Below, in pieces: positions 1-7,992 of a stretch of 64,000 bases of DNA. The first letter of the stretch is position 1. Each line of letters begins with the position of its first letter. The stretch spans positions 100,458-164,457 of the forward strand of contig NZ_JAJNOQ010000006.1 in assembly GCF_021044775.1 (NCBI RefSeq), read 5' to 3'. A program made the position numbers and the translations under genes. The notes under the pieces were generated by a model, which saw only the letters and a program-made list of their open reading frames with translations, had not been told where the DNA came from and searched no databases. This stretch comes from Paraeggerthella hominis. Lineage in GTDB: Bacteria; Actinomycetota; Coriobacteriia; Coriobacteriales; Eggerthellaceae.

Positions 1-1027
1 TGGCGGCCATCACTCCTCCGATGGTGCCGAAAAAACTCATGACAATGCATGCGATGCTTGCACATATCAAGAAGAACCTGGAGGCTACGCGGGTTAGCAG
101 CACGAATCCTAAGTTCTCTCCGTATGGTGCGGTCGGCGGGGCTCCCAAGGTGCCTGTTAGGCAATGCTCGATCAAGCCGAATATCGTGAACGTGCGTCGG
201 TGTTCTCGTTCGGTTTGTTTTGCGTCGACGATTTCCGAATACCCTTCAACGTTGCCGTACGCGTTCGCCGATGCGAATATCGTCACTACGGTCATGGTGA
301 CGATGAGATCGATCGGCGGAAGCGATATGCCGTAAGGGAACAGTTGGGGAATGGTGAAAACCGGCATGGAAGCTACGAGACCCCAGTCAAATTTACCCAA
401 GGCTATAAACGCAAGGTAGCCTATAACGATGGTTATGAGCACGGGGACGGTGGCAATCAGGCCGCGTCCTTTGATGGACAGCCATCCGCAGAACAACGCC
501 AGCCCGATGCCCAGAGCGAAGGGCATCGAAAACCCGTCCGATGCCACCAAGCTGACGCCGGTGGTGCTGGTGGAGAGGCCCACCATGAGTATCATGGCTC
601 CTGAAACAAGCGGGGTCCATACGCTGCCGATCTTATCCATGATGCCAAGCGCACTCAAAATGGCTACGATGATGCCCGCTATGATGAAGGCGTTGAAAGA
701 CTCCAGGGCGTAATCTGCCCCTCCGACGGAACAGGCGGCCACAATGGCCAGCGAGGGGATGATGTTGGGACCCGAAATCATGGCAAGTCGATGCCCAAAG
801 AGGGCTTGCAGCAAGGTTGATGCACCGATGACGAACACTACCCGCGTCATGTATAGGCAGAGATCCTGCCCTTCGAACCCAAGGCCTTTCCCAACGATGG
901 AGTACCCCCAGACCACGGGATAGAACATGATCATAATCCATTGAGCCGAATACAGTATGGCGTCGCGCTTTGTCCGAGGCGTATCGTCCGGGCCATATAC
1001 GAGCTTGTTGGCAGAGTTGGAGGACAT
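1..1027 (-). CDS. NCS2-family nucleobase permease, partial (3' end outside window)
   Basis: This is an inner-membrane permease of the xanthine/uracil (NCS2) family. I read 342 codons without a stop, running off the left edge. The start is the ATG at 1025-1027, preceded on the minus strand by a good AGGAGG-type ribosome site about 9 bases upstream. Hydrophobic helices alternate along the whole read. The family signature GAPPTAPYGENLG is at residues 296-307 or so, and a G-P-N motif near residue 86 fits the other substrate-site half. It is transcribed divergently from the PucR regulator and the amidohydrolase operon. That context suggests uptake of the heterocycle broken down by the cluster, but uracil, xanthine or urate cannot be excluded from sequence alone. 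Confidence 0.85.
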   Translation of the reverse strand, partial: MSSNSANKLVYGPDDTPRTKRDAILYSAQWIMIMFYPVVWGYSIVGKGLGFEGQDLCLYMTRVVFVIGASTLLQALFGHRLAMISGPNIIPSLAIVAACSVGGADYALESFNAFIIAGIIVAILSALGIMDKIGSVWTPLVSGAMILMVGLSTSTTGVSLVASDGFSMPFALGIGLALFCGWLSIKGRGLIATVPVLITIVIGYLAFIALGKFDWGLVASMPVFTIPQLFPYGISLPPIDLIVTMTVVTIFASANAYGNVEGYSEIVDAKQTEREHRRTFTIFGLIEHCLTGTLGAPPTAPYGENLGFVLLTRVASRFFLICASIACIVMSFFGTIGGVMAA

Positions 1028-1129
1028 GGGGCATTCCCTCCTTTCGACCATGCGTCCGAGCATGGCGAGCGGCTGAACAATGCTGGCGAGGAGGATGCGC
1101 GTCCTTGTGTAGACAATCTTACAGAATTG

Positions 1130-1168
1130 ATGCATCGGGGTCTTTGTCAGTTGTTGCCAAAGACCCCG
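1130..1168. promoter_or_regulatory. Perfect 14-bp inverted repeat between permease and PucR gene
   Basis: Two perfect 14-base arms (1130-1143 and 1155-1168) are separated by 11 bases. The element lies midway between the divergent permease (start 1027) and PucR (start 1250) genes. It could be a regulator-binding site or a hairpin in one of the two leaders. No T-run follows on either strand, so a terminator is less likely. Confidence 0.5.
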
Positions 1169-1249
1169 ATGGTAATTTGGCAGCAGAAAATCATGTCTTT
1201 CCACTAGGATAAATAGTGCGCTTCCGTGTGCGATGGCAAAGGGGGCTTC

Positions 1250-2872
1250 ATGCACAAAACAGTCAGGGATATGTTTGGTCTTGAAAGTTTCGAGGGCGCT
1301 AAGGTTGTCGCAGGGGAAAGCGGCTTGTCGAACACCGTTGTAGGGGCATCCCTTATGGAGGTTCCCGACGTGTTCCCTTATTTGGAACGGGATACGCTTC
1401 TGCTGACCACGCTGTTTCCCATTGCCGACGATGCCGAGCGCATGGATGACTTCATAGCCCGGGTATACGAGTGCGGCGTGGCCGGCGTGTGTATAAAGCC
1501 CTTGCGCTATATTGGGAAAATACCGGAACGTATGCTCCAGCAGGCTGATGAGCTGGGAGTCCCCGTGCTCGAACTGCCGCCTGACGCCAATCTTTCAAAC
1601 ATGGCCAACCAGATACTCTCCCTATCGTTGAACGAATACATCGCGCAGCTTCAATTCCGCAGCCATGTGCACAATGTGCTGGCTGAGCTTTTACTGAACG
1701 ATTCGGATGTGCAGGCGCTCGTAGAGTGCTTGGGCGTGCTTGTGGAAAGGGATGTTTGCGTGCTGGACAAGGACATGAAGATCATGTGCGCCGCGTCGGC
1801 TGCCGGCCAGCTTTTCGAAGAGGGCGCGCTTGCCGATCGGGTTGATCCTCGGAGTATGCTGGAGCGCAGACGCAAATTATTGATCGACCACAGCTTGTAT
1901 CCTATTGTCGCCGGCAAGCATCGATTCGGGTATGTTTACGTTTTAGACTATCCAGCCGATTCGAATGACCGCATCAGCATCGATATAGCTGTGGAGCAGT
2001 CTGCTATTTTGCTTGCAGCGCTGTTTCTTAAAACGGATGCGGTGTTTAAGAATCAGAAGAACTTTCGCGATGTGTTCATTCGAGACCTGTTGCAGGGCAA
2101 AGTGAAGTCACCTATCGAGATCGAGAATAAGACGAAGGCGTTCGGCATGTCCCTTGTGTTCCCGCAGCCGGTCATTTGCTTGAAGGCATTCACGGAGGAT
2201 GAAATTGCCCGCAAGGAGTTCTATGACAGGGCGATCAACACCGGTCTTTTCGATGAATGGTACGCTAAGCTGGGGGATCGTTTGATCCAGCGGGTGTACC
2301 TGGTGTATTTCAATGACGCCATCGTGGTGCTGGGAGGCGTTGCCGACGAGGATCGATTAGTGGCTTTGTTCCGGAGCATCATGCCCGATCTTATTGCGTT
2401 GGCTCGTGCCAAAAGCGTGAAGATAGGAGTGGGAATATCAGACTCATGCGACCATATTCAGGCGCTCGATATGGCGTACGCGCAGGCTATGAGCGTGCTT
2501 AAAACGGGAGGGGCTCTGAACAAGCAGTCATTCGTCGACACGTACTCCAAGCATCGGGTGTTCTCTATTATCGAAAACGTAAGCAACGTTGACACGCTGA
2601 AGCAGTTTGTTCGCGACAAGATAGGGGTGCTTATTGATTACGATCATAAAAACGGCACCGATCTCATGGAGACGCTCGGACTTCTGATAGAAGGGGACCT
2701 GAACTACAAACGCGTGGCAGAGCGATCGTTCATTCATTACAACACCGTACGGTATCGCGTGAGCAAGATCGAGCAGTTGGGGGTTGGGTTGAAGCCTGGC
2801 CGCGATTTTGCGGAAGTGGTGGTCGCTCACGATTGTTGGGTGTGGCTTCGTGCGCTTGAGGATATGGAGTAG
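1250..2872 (+). CDS. PucR-family transcriptional regulator
   Basis: A 540-residue regulator with the PucR layout. The N-terminal purine-catabolism domain covers roughly residues 1-125, a GGDEF-like/CdaR middle region follows, and a PucR C-terminal helix-turn-helix sits in the last ~60 residues (around NYKRVAERSFIHYNTVRYR). I chose the ATG at 1250 because AAAGGGGG lies 4-5 bases upstream; a GTG at 1226 is in frame but has no ribosome site. PucR proteins typically sense nitrogen-rich catabolites such as purine or ureide intermediates. Its position between the divergent permease and the amidohydrolase operon makes it the probable local regulator of both. Confidence 0.88.
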   Translation: MHKTVRDMFGLESFEGAKVVAGESGLSNTVVGASLMEVPDVFPYLERDTLLLTTLFPIADDAERMDDFIARVYECGVAGVCIKPLRYIGKIPERMLQQADELGVPVLELPPDANLSNMANQILSLSLNEYIAQLQFRSHVHNVLAELLLNDSDVQALVECLGVLVERDVCVLDKDMKIMCAASAAGQLFEEGALADRVDPRSMLERRRKLLIDHSLYPIVAGKHRFGYVYVLDYPADSNDRISIDIAVEQSAILLAALFLKTDAVFKNQKNFRDVFIRDLLQGKVKSPIEIENKTKAFGMSLVFPQPVICLKAFTEDEIARKEFYDRAINTGLFDEWYAKLGDRLIQRVYLVYFNDAIVVLGGVADEDRLVALFRSIMPDLIALARAKSVKIGVGISDSCDHIQALDMAYAQAMSVLKTGGALNKQSFVDTYSKHRVFSIIENVSNVDTLKQFVRDKIGVLIDYDHKNGTDLMETLGLLIEGDLNYKRVAERSFIHYNTVRYRVSKIEQLGVGLKPGRDFAEVVVAHDCWVWLRALEDME

Positions 2873-2949
2873 TTCCGTATAGCCGGTCCTTTCATAGGTG
2901 TTGGTTCGAATTGACAATGATCATCGCGATCCTTTGGTGACGAACGACA

Positions 2950-2978
2950 ATGACAGGTAAAAATCGCGTCCATACAAT
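2950..2978 (+). promoter_or_regulatory. Putative promoter of the catabolic operon
   Basis: ATGACA at 2950-2955 and TACAAT at 2973-2978 are separated by 17 bases and lie 66 bases before the amidohydrolase start. This is a near-consensus housekeeping promoter. A second TTGACA at 2911-2916 has no convincing -10. Confidence 0.45.
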
Positions 2979-3044
2979 GGGTGCATAGGGATAAGCCCAT
3001 TGGCCAATGGTTCTGCCCAGTCACTTCAACCAGGAGGATGCTGT

Positions 3045-4148
3045 ATGAAAAAGATCGATGTTCACAAGATCGAAATGTCCAGTCCTGATGACACACGTGG
3101 CTTGAAGAGCCTTATAGACGAAGGCGTCGTGGATCCGAAAACGATTATTGCCGTGCTCGGTAAAACCGAAGGCAACGGTTGCGTGAACGACTTCACGCGA
3201 GGTCTTTCGACCATCGCGTTCAAATTGCTCATTGCTAAGGAAACCGGCTGGTCTGAAGAGGATATTGCGAAGAAGGTCGCTTTCGTGATGTCCGGTGGCA
3301 CTGAAGGCGTGTTAGCTCCTCATGCTTCCGTATTCTGCCGTATCGAGGCGGAGGGCGAGCCTACGTCTGCAAAGACGCTGGCCGCAAGCTCTGGCTTCAC
3401 TCGAGAGTTTCTACCTGAAGAGCAGGGAACCATGGCGGTGGTGGAGGAATGCAAGCGCGTGACGCTGGAGCTTATGGAGCAGGCTGGCATCACGTCTGCA
3501 GAAGACGTGCATTTTGTGCAGATAAAATGTCCGTTGCTTACGTCTGAGCGGATTCTTGATGCGCAGGAACGTGGTCATGATGTTGTAGTTCATGACACAT
3601 ACGAATCTATGGGATACAACCGCGGAGCTTCTGCATTGGGCGTCGCGCTTGCGCTTGGGGAGGCTGCCGAGGGGTCCGTCACCGGCGATGCCATTTGCAG
3701 CGATTGGTCGCTGTACTCGAAAGTGGCATCGACGTCGGCTGGTGTTGAACTGCTGAATTGCGAAATCATCTTGATGGGCAATTCTGTCGAATACGATAGC
3801 GCCTATACCATTGGGCACAGCGTCATGAAGGACGCCATTGACCTCGAGGCTGTGTTGGAGGCCATCGAGAATGCCGGCATGGAGCTCGATGGGCTGCCTA
3901 CGGCGCAGCAGAAGGCAAAGATCGTCAATGCGCTTGCGAAGGCAGAGGCCGACTCGACAGGTTATGTTCGCGGTCGTCGCAATACTATGCATACTGATTC
4001 CGATATAAACCATACGCGTCATGCGCGCGGTGCCGTAGGCGGTGTGATAGCTGCTGCTGTAGGGGATCCGATGATCTACGTATCGGGCGGTGCCGAGCAT
4101 CAGGGTCCGGACGGCGGCGGCCCGATTGCCGTCATCGTTGAACGATAG
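3045..4148 (+). CDS. Ring-opening amidohydrolase (barbiturase / cyanuric acid hydrolase family)
   Basis: A 367-residue member of the AtzD/barbiturase ('toblerone' fold) family, which hydrolyses an amide bond in cyclic ureides such as cyanuric acid or barbiturate. The three-fold internal symmetry shows as three Lys-Ser pairs: K40 with S83 (in SGGTEG), K161 (IKCPLL) with S229/S231, and K292 with S347 (VSGGAEHQGP). The GGGP near the C-terminus is typical. The start is ATG 3045, with AGGAGG 7 bases upstream; an in-frame ATG at 3000 lacks a ribosome site. It is the first gene of the operon. Residues separating barbiturase from cyanuric acid hydrolase cannot be judged here, so the substrate is left open; barbiturate-like compounds fit the carbamoyl-transfer genes downstream best. 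Confidence 0.9.
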   Translation: MKKIDVHKIEMSSPDDTRGLKSLIDEGVVDPKTIIAVLGKTEGNGCVNDFTRGLSTIAFKLLIAKETGWSEEDIAKKVAFVMSGGTEGVLAPHASVFCRIEAEGEPTSAKTLAASSGFTREFLPEEQGTMAVVEECKRVTLELMEQAGITSAEDVHFVQIKCPLLTSERILDAQERGHDVVVHDTYESMGYNRGASALGVALALGEAAEGSVTGDAICSDWSLYSKVASTSAGVELLNCEIILMGNSVEYDSAYTIGHSVMKDAIDLEAVLEAIENAGMELDGLPTAQQKAKIVNALAKAEADSTGYVRGRRNTMHTDSDINHTRHARGAVGGVIAAAVGDPMIYVSGGAEHQGPDGGGPIAVIVER

Positions 4149-4154
4149 TCGAAT

Positions 4155-4185
4155 GCCCCATGCCCCGATCAGATGGGCATGGGGC
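4155..4185 (+). terminator. Hairpin between amidohydrolase and permease genes
   Basis: An 11-bp perfect GC-rich stem (4155-4165 with 4175-4185) with a 9-base loop is followed by TCCTTCT. It lies directly after the amidohydrolase stop. It may partially terminate or stabilise the upstream transcript inside the operon. Confidence 0.5.
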
Positions 4186-4240
4186 TCCTTCTAAAACCGA
4201 AGTCTGCACCTCATAACCATTCCAGAGAGAGGATGGGAAG

Positions 4241-5503
4241 ATGCAATTTGTCTTGAGTCTTGTTCCGCTCGCTGTCATCATCGTGCTTCTGGTCATGAAA
4301 AAGCACATGCTGTTCGCGGGCCTTGTCGGGGGCTTCGCCGCTATGATAATCGGCGGGATTTCCTTCGGCGATTTGGGCGGTGCCATGACCAAGGGTTTGG
4401 GAACCATGTTCGGCAATGTCGCGCCCATTCTGTACGCTGCGGCAGCGGCTATGGCCGGCAAAGGCGGTTGCTTTAAATCGCTGGTCAATCTCTGCGAAAA
4501 ACTGCTAAAGGGTAAGTTTGCCGTGCTCGCCGCCGTGTTGGTTGTCGTGCAGGCTTGCGCTACGTACATGGCCGGTTTGTCTGCAGGGAATACCATGGTT
4601 ATCGCACCTCTGGTGTTTGCCGCCATCGGCGCGGTCCCTGAAGTGGTTGCGGGCATGGCTATTGCGGGCGCCGTGTGCTTCATCACCTCCCCTGCGGGCG
4701 CGCAGGGCGTGGTCACGGCTGAGAATATTGGGATTGATGTAGTCGAGTTCGCCAATATCATGACGCCGTTCACTATCGTGTTGGTGTTGCTGGCAGCCGC
4801 CCTTGCCTTCTATGGGGTGTACCGTCGCGGCACCATGGTGGCCGATCGCGCGGCTAAGGCATCTGAGGGGGTTGTGGAGGAATCCGTCAGCAATGCGAAG
4901 CTGTTCGTGCAATCCATTCCCGTTATCGTGTTGCTGCTTATGGTGGTTCTTGGCGGTTGGGTCAACGGCTTGGTGGGCTCGCATGTTATCGTTCCCGCCG
5001 TCACCGTATGCGTCGTCTGCATTCTCATCGTCATGTGCACGCCGCTCGACATCGAGGGAACCTGCAATGCGCTTATCGACGGATCTCAGTTCATTCTGAC
5101 GACCATGTTCTCGGTAGGCATCTTCTTGGGATTCATCAACCTTATGGAGCAGATTGGCGCATTTTCCAATATTGCTTCTATTGCGAGCGCGGTGCCGACG
5201 TTCATTATGCTTCCGGTGGCTATGATCATCGGTTTCTTGATCGCCATACCTTCGGGCGCGTATTGCGCCGGTGTGCTCACGCTGATTCTGCCTACCATGG
5301 CGCTTATGGGGTTTTCTCCTATCGCCATGGGCCTTATTGCGTTGGCTACCGGCTTGGGAACCCAAATCAGCCCTGTTCAGATCAATGTCGTTGCGCTTTC
5401 GAATGGATTTGACAAGAGCATAATGGATATCGTGAAGAACAACATGAAGTACATGGTTGGCATGCTTGTCCTGCTGATCGCGGTTTCGTTCTTCTTCGCA
5501 TAA
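4241..5503 (+). CDS. Ion-transporter-superfamily permease (GntP/DcuC/CitMHS-like), substrate unknown
   Basis: A 420-residue, highly hydrophobic protein with about 10-12 membrane helices split by a central polar loop (around residues 190-225). The repeated halves and the small-residue-rich re-entrant segment (ITSPAGAQGV, near residue 150) resemble permeases of the ion-transporter superfamily that carry organic anions. A ribosome site (GAGAGGATGGGAAG) precedes ATG 4241. It lies between the ring-opening hydrolase and the carbamoyltransferase-like genes. It may import the substrate or, perhaps more likely given the NCS2 permease, export the carboxylate or amide product. I do not recognise the exact family. 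Confidence 0.7.
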   Translation: MQFVLSLVPLAVIIVLLVMKKHMLFAGLVGGFAAMIIGGISFGDLGGAMTKGLGTMFGNVAPILYAAAAAMAGKGGCFKSLVNLCEKLLKGKFAVLAAVLVVVQACATYMAGLSAGNTMVIAPLVFAAIGAVPEVVAGMAIAGAVCFITSPAGAQGVVTAENIGIDVVEFANIMTPFTIVLVLLAAALAFYGVYRRGTMVADRAAKASEGVVEESVSNAKLFVQSIPVIVLLLMVVLGGWVNGLVGSHVIVPAVTVCVVCILIVMCTPLDIEGTCNALIDGSQFILTTMFSVGIFLGFINLMEQIGAFSNIASIASAVPTFIMLPVAMIIGFLIAIPSGAYCAGVLTLILPTMALMGFSPIAMGLIALATGLGTQISPVQINVVALSNGFDKSIMDIVKNNMKYMVGMLVLLIAVSFFFA

Positions 5504-5523
5504 GGGTACGGTTGGGGGCGTTC

Positions 5524-6411
5524 ATGCTCACGCTGCAAGCGCATGCGTGCGACGAGGAGTTTCGAAAGGCCATGGAAAGCCGAACGCCTCTTGAAACGAT
5601 GCAGGTGTTCGACCATGCGGTGAACTTCCTGCTTGGGTCCAGCGTGTACTCTCTGGTTTCCCATCGCAGCTATGCGGCTCCGTGCACTGCAACAGTGGAA
5701 GATGGATTCTCGTTCCGCTCGCATCCGATTGTTGCTGGATGTACGGCGGTATGGGAGCGGGGCGACCTTGTGCTTGCTCCTTCGCTGCGGGTTGGTTTTT
5801 CGGCATGCGAGATTTCGGACGTGCGATGTTCGGCTCTTCCTTGGAGCAGCGAAAAGGCGATTGCGGGTCTAAGTGCATTCGATGAGCATCTGGTTTCTTG
5901 GGATTTCGATTGCGGCTGTCTTGCAGGGTACCGCATCCGTCGATTCAAGGAGAGCAGGCAGATGGACCCGATGACCGCCTGTGTCGAATGGCGGGCGATG
6001 CGCCTGCTGCGCACGGCGATGCAAGGAGACGCCGTTGGTGGGGCCGTTCGAGGATTGGTGGGAGCGGGTATCGGCTTGACTCCTTCGGGCGATGATTATA
6101 TCGATGGATTCTTGTGCATGCTTGGCAGTATCGATCATCCCGATGCTGCGGCCGTTCGCGCACGTATCGTAAAGGATTTGCTGGAGCCGGGAGTGCTGCA
6201 GGCTACGACGGCGGTAAGCCGCCAGATGCTCATATGCGAATGCGCCTTTCGCTCTGCTTTGCCTCACTTGCGCTTGGTGAACGCCTTGCTCCGGGATGCG
6301 CAGGATATGCGTCCAGCTCTTTCCGAGCTTCTTGCAATCGGCCATACATCTGGAGCCGATTTTGCCTCCGGAGCCGCAAGCGCGCTCTGGGAGTTTGTAT
6401 CCAACCATTAA
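5524..6411 (+). CDS. DUF2877 protein, AllH-like carbamoyltransferase subunit
   Basis: A 295-residue DUF2877 protein, identified by the hallmark GAGIGLTPSGDDYIDG near residue 180. In E. coli the family member AllH (YlbF) is a subunit of oxamate carbamoyltransferase together with FdrA (AllF) and AllG. ATG 5524 was chosen over a TTG at 5512. The gene starts 20 bases after the permease stop and ends 21 bases before fdrA, consistent with one operon. It probably belongs to the same enzyme complex as the next two products; the real carbamoyl donor here is not known. Confidence 0.82.
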   Translation: MLTLQAHACDEEFRKAMESRTPLETMQVFDHAVNFLLGSSVYSLVSHRSYAAPCTATVEDGFSFRSHPIVAGCTAVWERGDLVLAPSLRVGFSACEISDVRCSALPWSSEKAIAGLSAFDEHLVSWDFDCGCLAGYRIRRFKESRQMDPMTACVEWRAMRLLRTAMQGDAVGGAVRGLVGAGIGLTPSGDDYIDGFLCMLGSIDHPDAAAVRARIVKDLLEPGVLQATTAVSRQMLICECAFRSALPHLRLVNALLRDAQDMRPALSELLAIGHTSGADFASGAASALWEFVSNH

Positions 6412-6432
6412 AACTGAGGAAAGGACGCGATA

Positions 6433-7977
6433 ATGCATTGCGTAACAATCGTTCAGAAGAATTCGTACTTCGATTCGGTGACCCTGATGTCCATTGGCAG
6501 TGAGATCAAGGGACAAGGCAGGGTGGAACAAGCTGTTGTAGCCATGGCTACCGAGCTGAACAAGGAGATACTCGAGAACGTTGGGCTTGCCACCGAGGAA
6601 GTCCGGGCTGCCGGTTCGAATGATTTCATCATTGCCGTGATGGCCGAAACTGAAGAGGAGTGCGAGCAGGCCGTTGCGTCGGTGCGCGAGAAGCTAAACA
6701 GAAAAAACGATGCTTCCAAGCAAGAGCAGGTCGAGGAGTATCGAACGGTGCGCCAAGTGGCTGCAAAGGGCATGGGTGACATCGCCGTCATATCGGTCCC
6801 GGGTCGGTATGCGGCTCGAGAGGCCATGCTGGCGTTGCGGCAGGGGCTCCATGTCATGATGTTCAGCGACAACGTGCCTGTTGAAGATGAACTTCGCTTG
6901 AAAAAGTACGCAGCCGCTCGCGGACTGCTTGTTATGGGTCCCGATTGCGGAACGGCGGCCCTCAATGGTGTGGGCCTATGCTTCTCTAACAGCGTCCGTC
7001 GCGGGTCGATCGGTCTTGTTGCTGCGTCGGGCACGGGGTTGCAGGAGGTCATGGTGCAGATCGATCGCATGGGAGGCGGCGTTTCTCAAGCTGTCGGCAC
7101 TGGTGGGCGCGACTTGAGTGAAGCCGTAGGCGGCATCATGATGCTCGAGGGCATCAAGGCGCTTGATACAGATGGCGATACGAAGGTGATCGTGCTCGTA
7201 TCGAAGCCTCCCGCGAAAACTGTGATGTTGAAGATCCTTGATCTGCTGGAGACGGTGGATTGTCCGGTGGTTGCATGCTTTCTCGAGGGCGACACGGGTC
7301 TTGCCGTCGCACCGCATATCCATTTGTGCGACAACTTGTACGACACAGCCGTCTTGGCGGTGGCGCTGGCCAACGGAAACGTTGCTTCCAGAGAAGATTT
7401 TGGTGAACCGGATGCGTGGGCGAATGCGATGGCCTCGCGCGTGGAAGGGCGCTTCCTGCCCGACCAGAAATTCGCTCGAGGTTTCTTTTGCGGCGGCACT
7501 TTGTGCGCCGAGTCCGTGTCTATCTTGCGCTCGCGCCTGGGCTCGCTGAAAAGCAACGTATCCCATCGGCCCGGCGAGGAGATGCATGGGTCGGATGGGT
7601 GCGTGGGCAACGTGCTGCTGGACATGGGCGATGACGAGTTCACGAACGGGCGGCCTCATCCCATGATCGAGCCTTCGCTGCGCAACGACAAGATCGTCGA
7701 GCAAGCGCACGATCCAAGCGTGGGCGTCATTCTTCTGGATTTCGAGCTGGGGTTCGGTTCGCACGAAGATCCGGTGGGCAAAACCATTTCTGCTATTCGC
7801 GAGGCACGTGCGGTTGCTGCGGCGCAAGGGCGCGAGCTGCTCTTCATCGGTTACGTATGCGGAACCGCCTCTGACAAGCAGGACCTGGCAGCCCAATGCG
7901 CGCTGCTCGAGCAAGAAGGCGTATTGGTCGCTGACAGCAATAAGGCTGCATCGCTCCTGGCCGCCGAAGTACTGTAA
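6433..7977 (+). CDS. fdrA: FdrA-like protein (succinyl-CoA-synthetase fold), carbamoyltransferase subunit
   Basis: A 514-residue FdrA homologue. It has an N-terminal ACT-like segment and two halves resembling the succinyl-CoA synthetase alpha (CoA-binding) and ligase domains. Visible landmarks are MGPDCGTAALNG, ASGTGLQEVM and GTGGRDLSEAVGG. In place of the phospho-histidine loop of true synthetases it carries the FdrA-type GTGGRDL. Start ATG 6433 follows GAGGAAAGGA. E. coli FdrA (AllF) works with AllG and AllH to move a carbamoyl group between oxalurate and phosphate. The three genes are collinear here and closely spaced, so a heteromeric enzyme is expected. The natural substrate is inferred, not shown. 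Confidence 0.88.
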   Translation: MHCVTIVQKNSYFDSVTLMSIGSEIKGQGRVEQAVVAMATELNKEILENVGLATEEVRAAGSNDFIIAVMAETEEECEQAVASVREKLNRKNDASKQEQVEEYRTVRQVAAKGMGDIAVISVPGRYAAREAMLALRQGLHVMMFSDNVPVEDELRLKKYAAARGLLVMGPDCGTAALNGVGLCFSNSVRRGSIGLVAASGTGLQEVMVQIDRMGGGVSQAVGTGGRDLSEAVGGIMMLEGIKALDTDGDTKVIVLVSKPPAKTVMLKILDLLETVDCPVVACFLEGDTGLAVAPHIHLCDNLYDTAVLAVALANGNVASREDFGEPDAWANAMASRVEGRFLPDQKFARGFFCGGTLCAESVSILRSRLGSLKSNVSHRPGEEMHGSDGCVGNVLLDMGDDEFTNGRPHPMIEPSLRNDKIVEQAHDPSVGVILLDFELGFGSHEDPVGKTISAIREARAVAAAQGRELLFIGYVCGTASDKQDLAAQCALLEQEGVLVADSNKAASLLAAEVL

Positions 7978-7992
7978 ACGGAAGGTGACACC

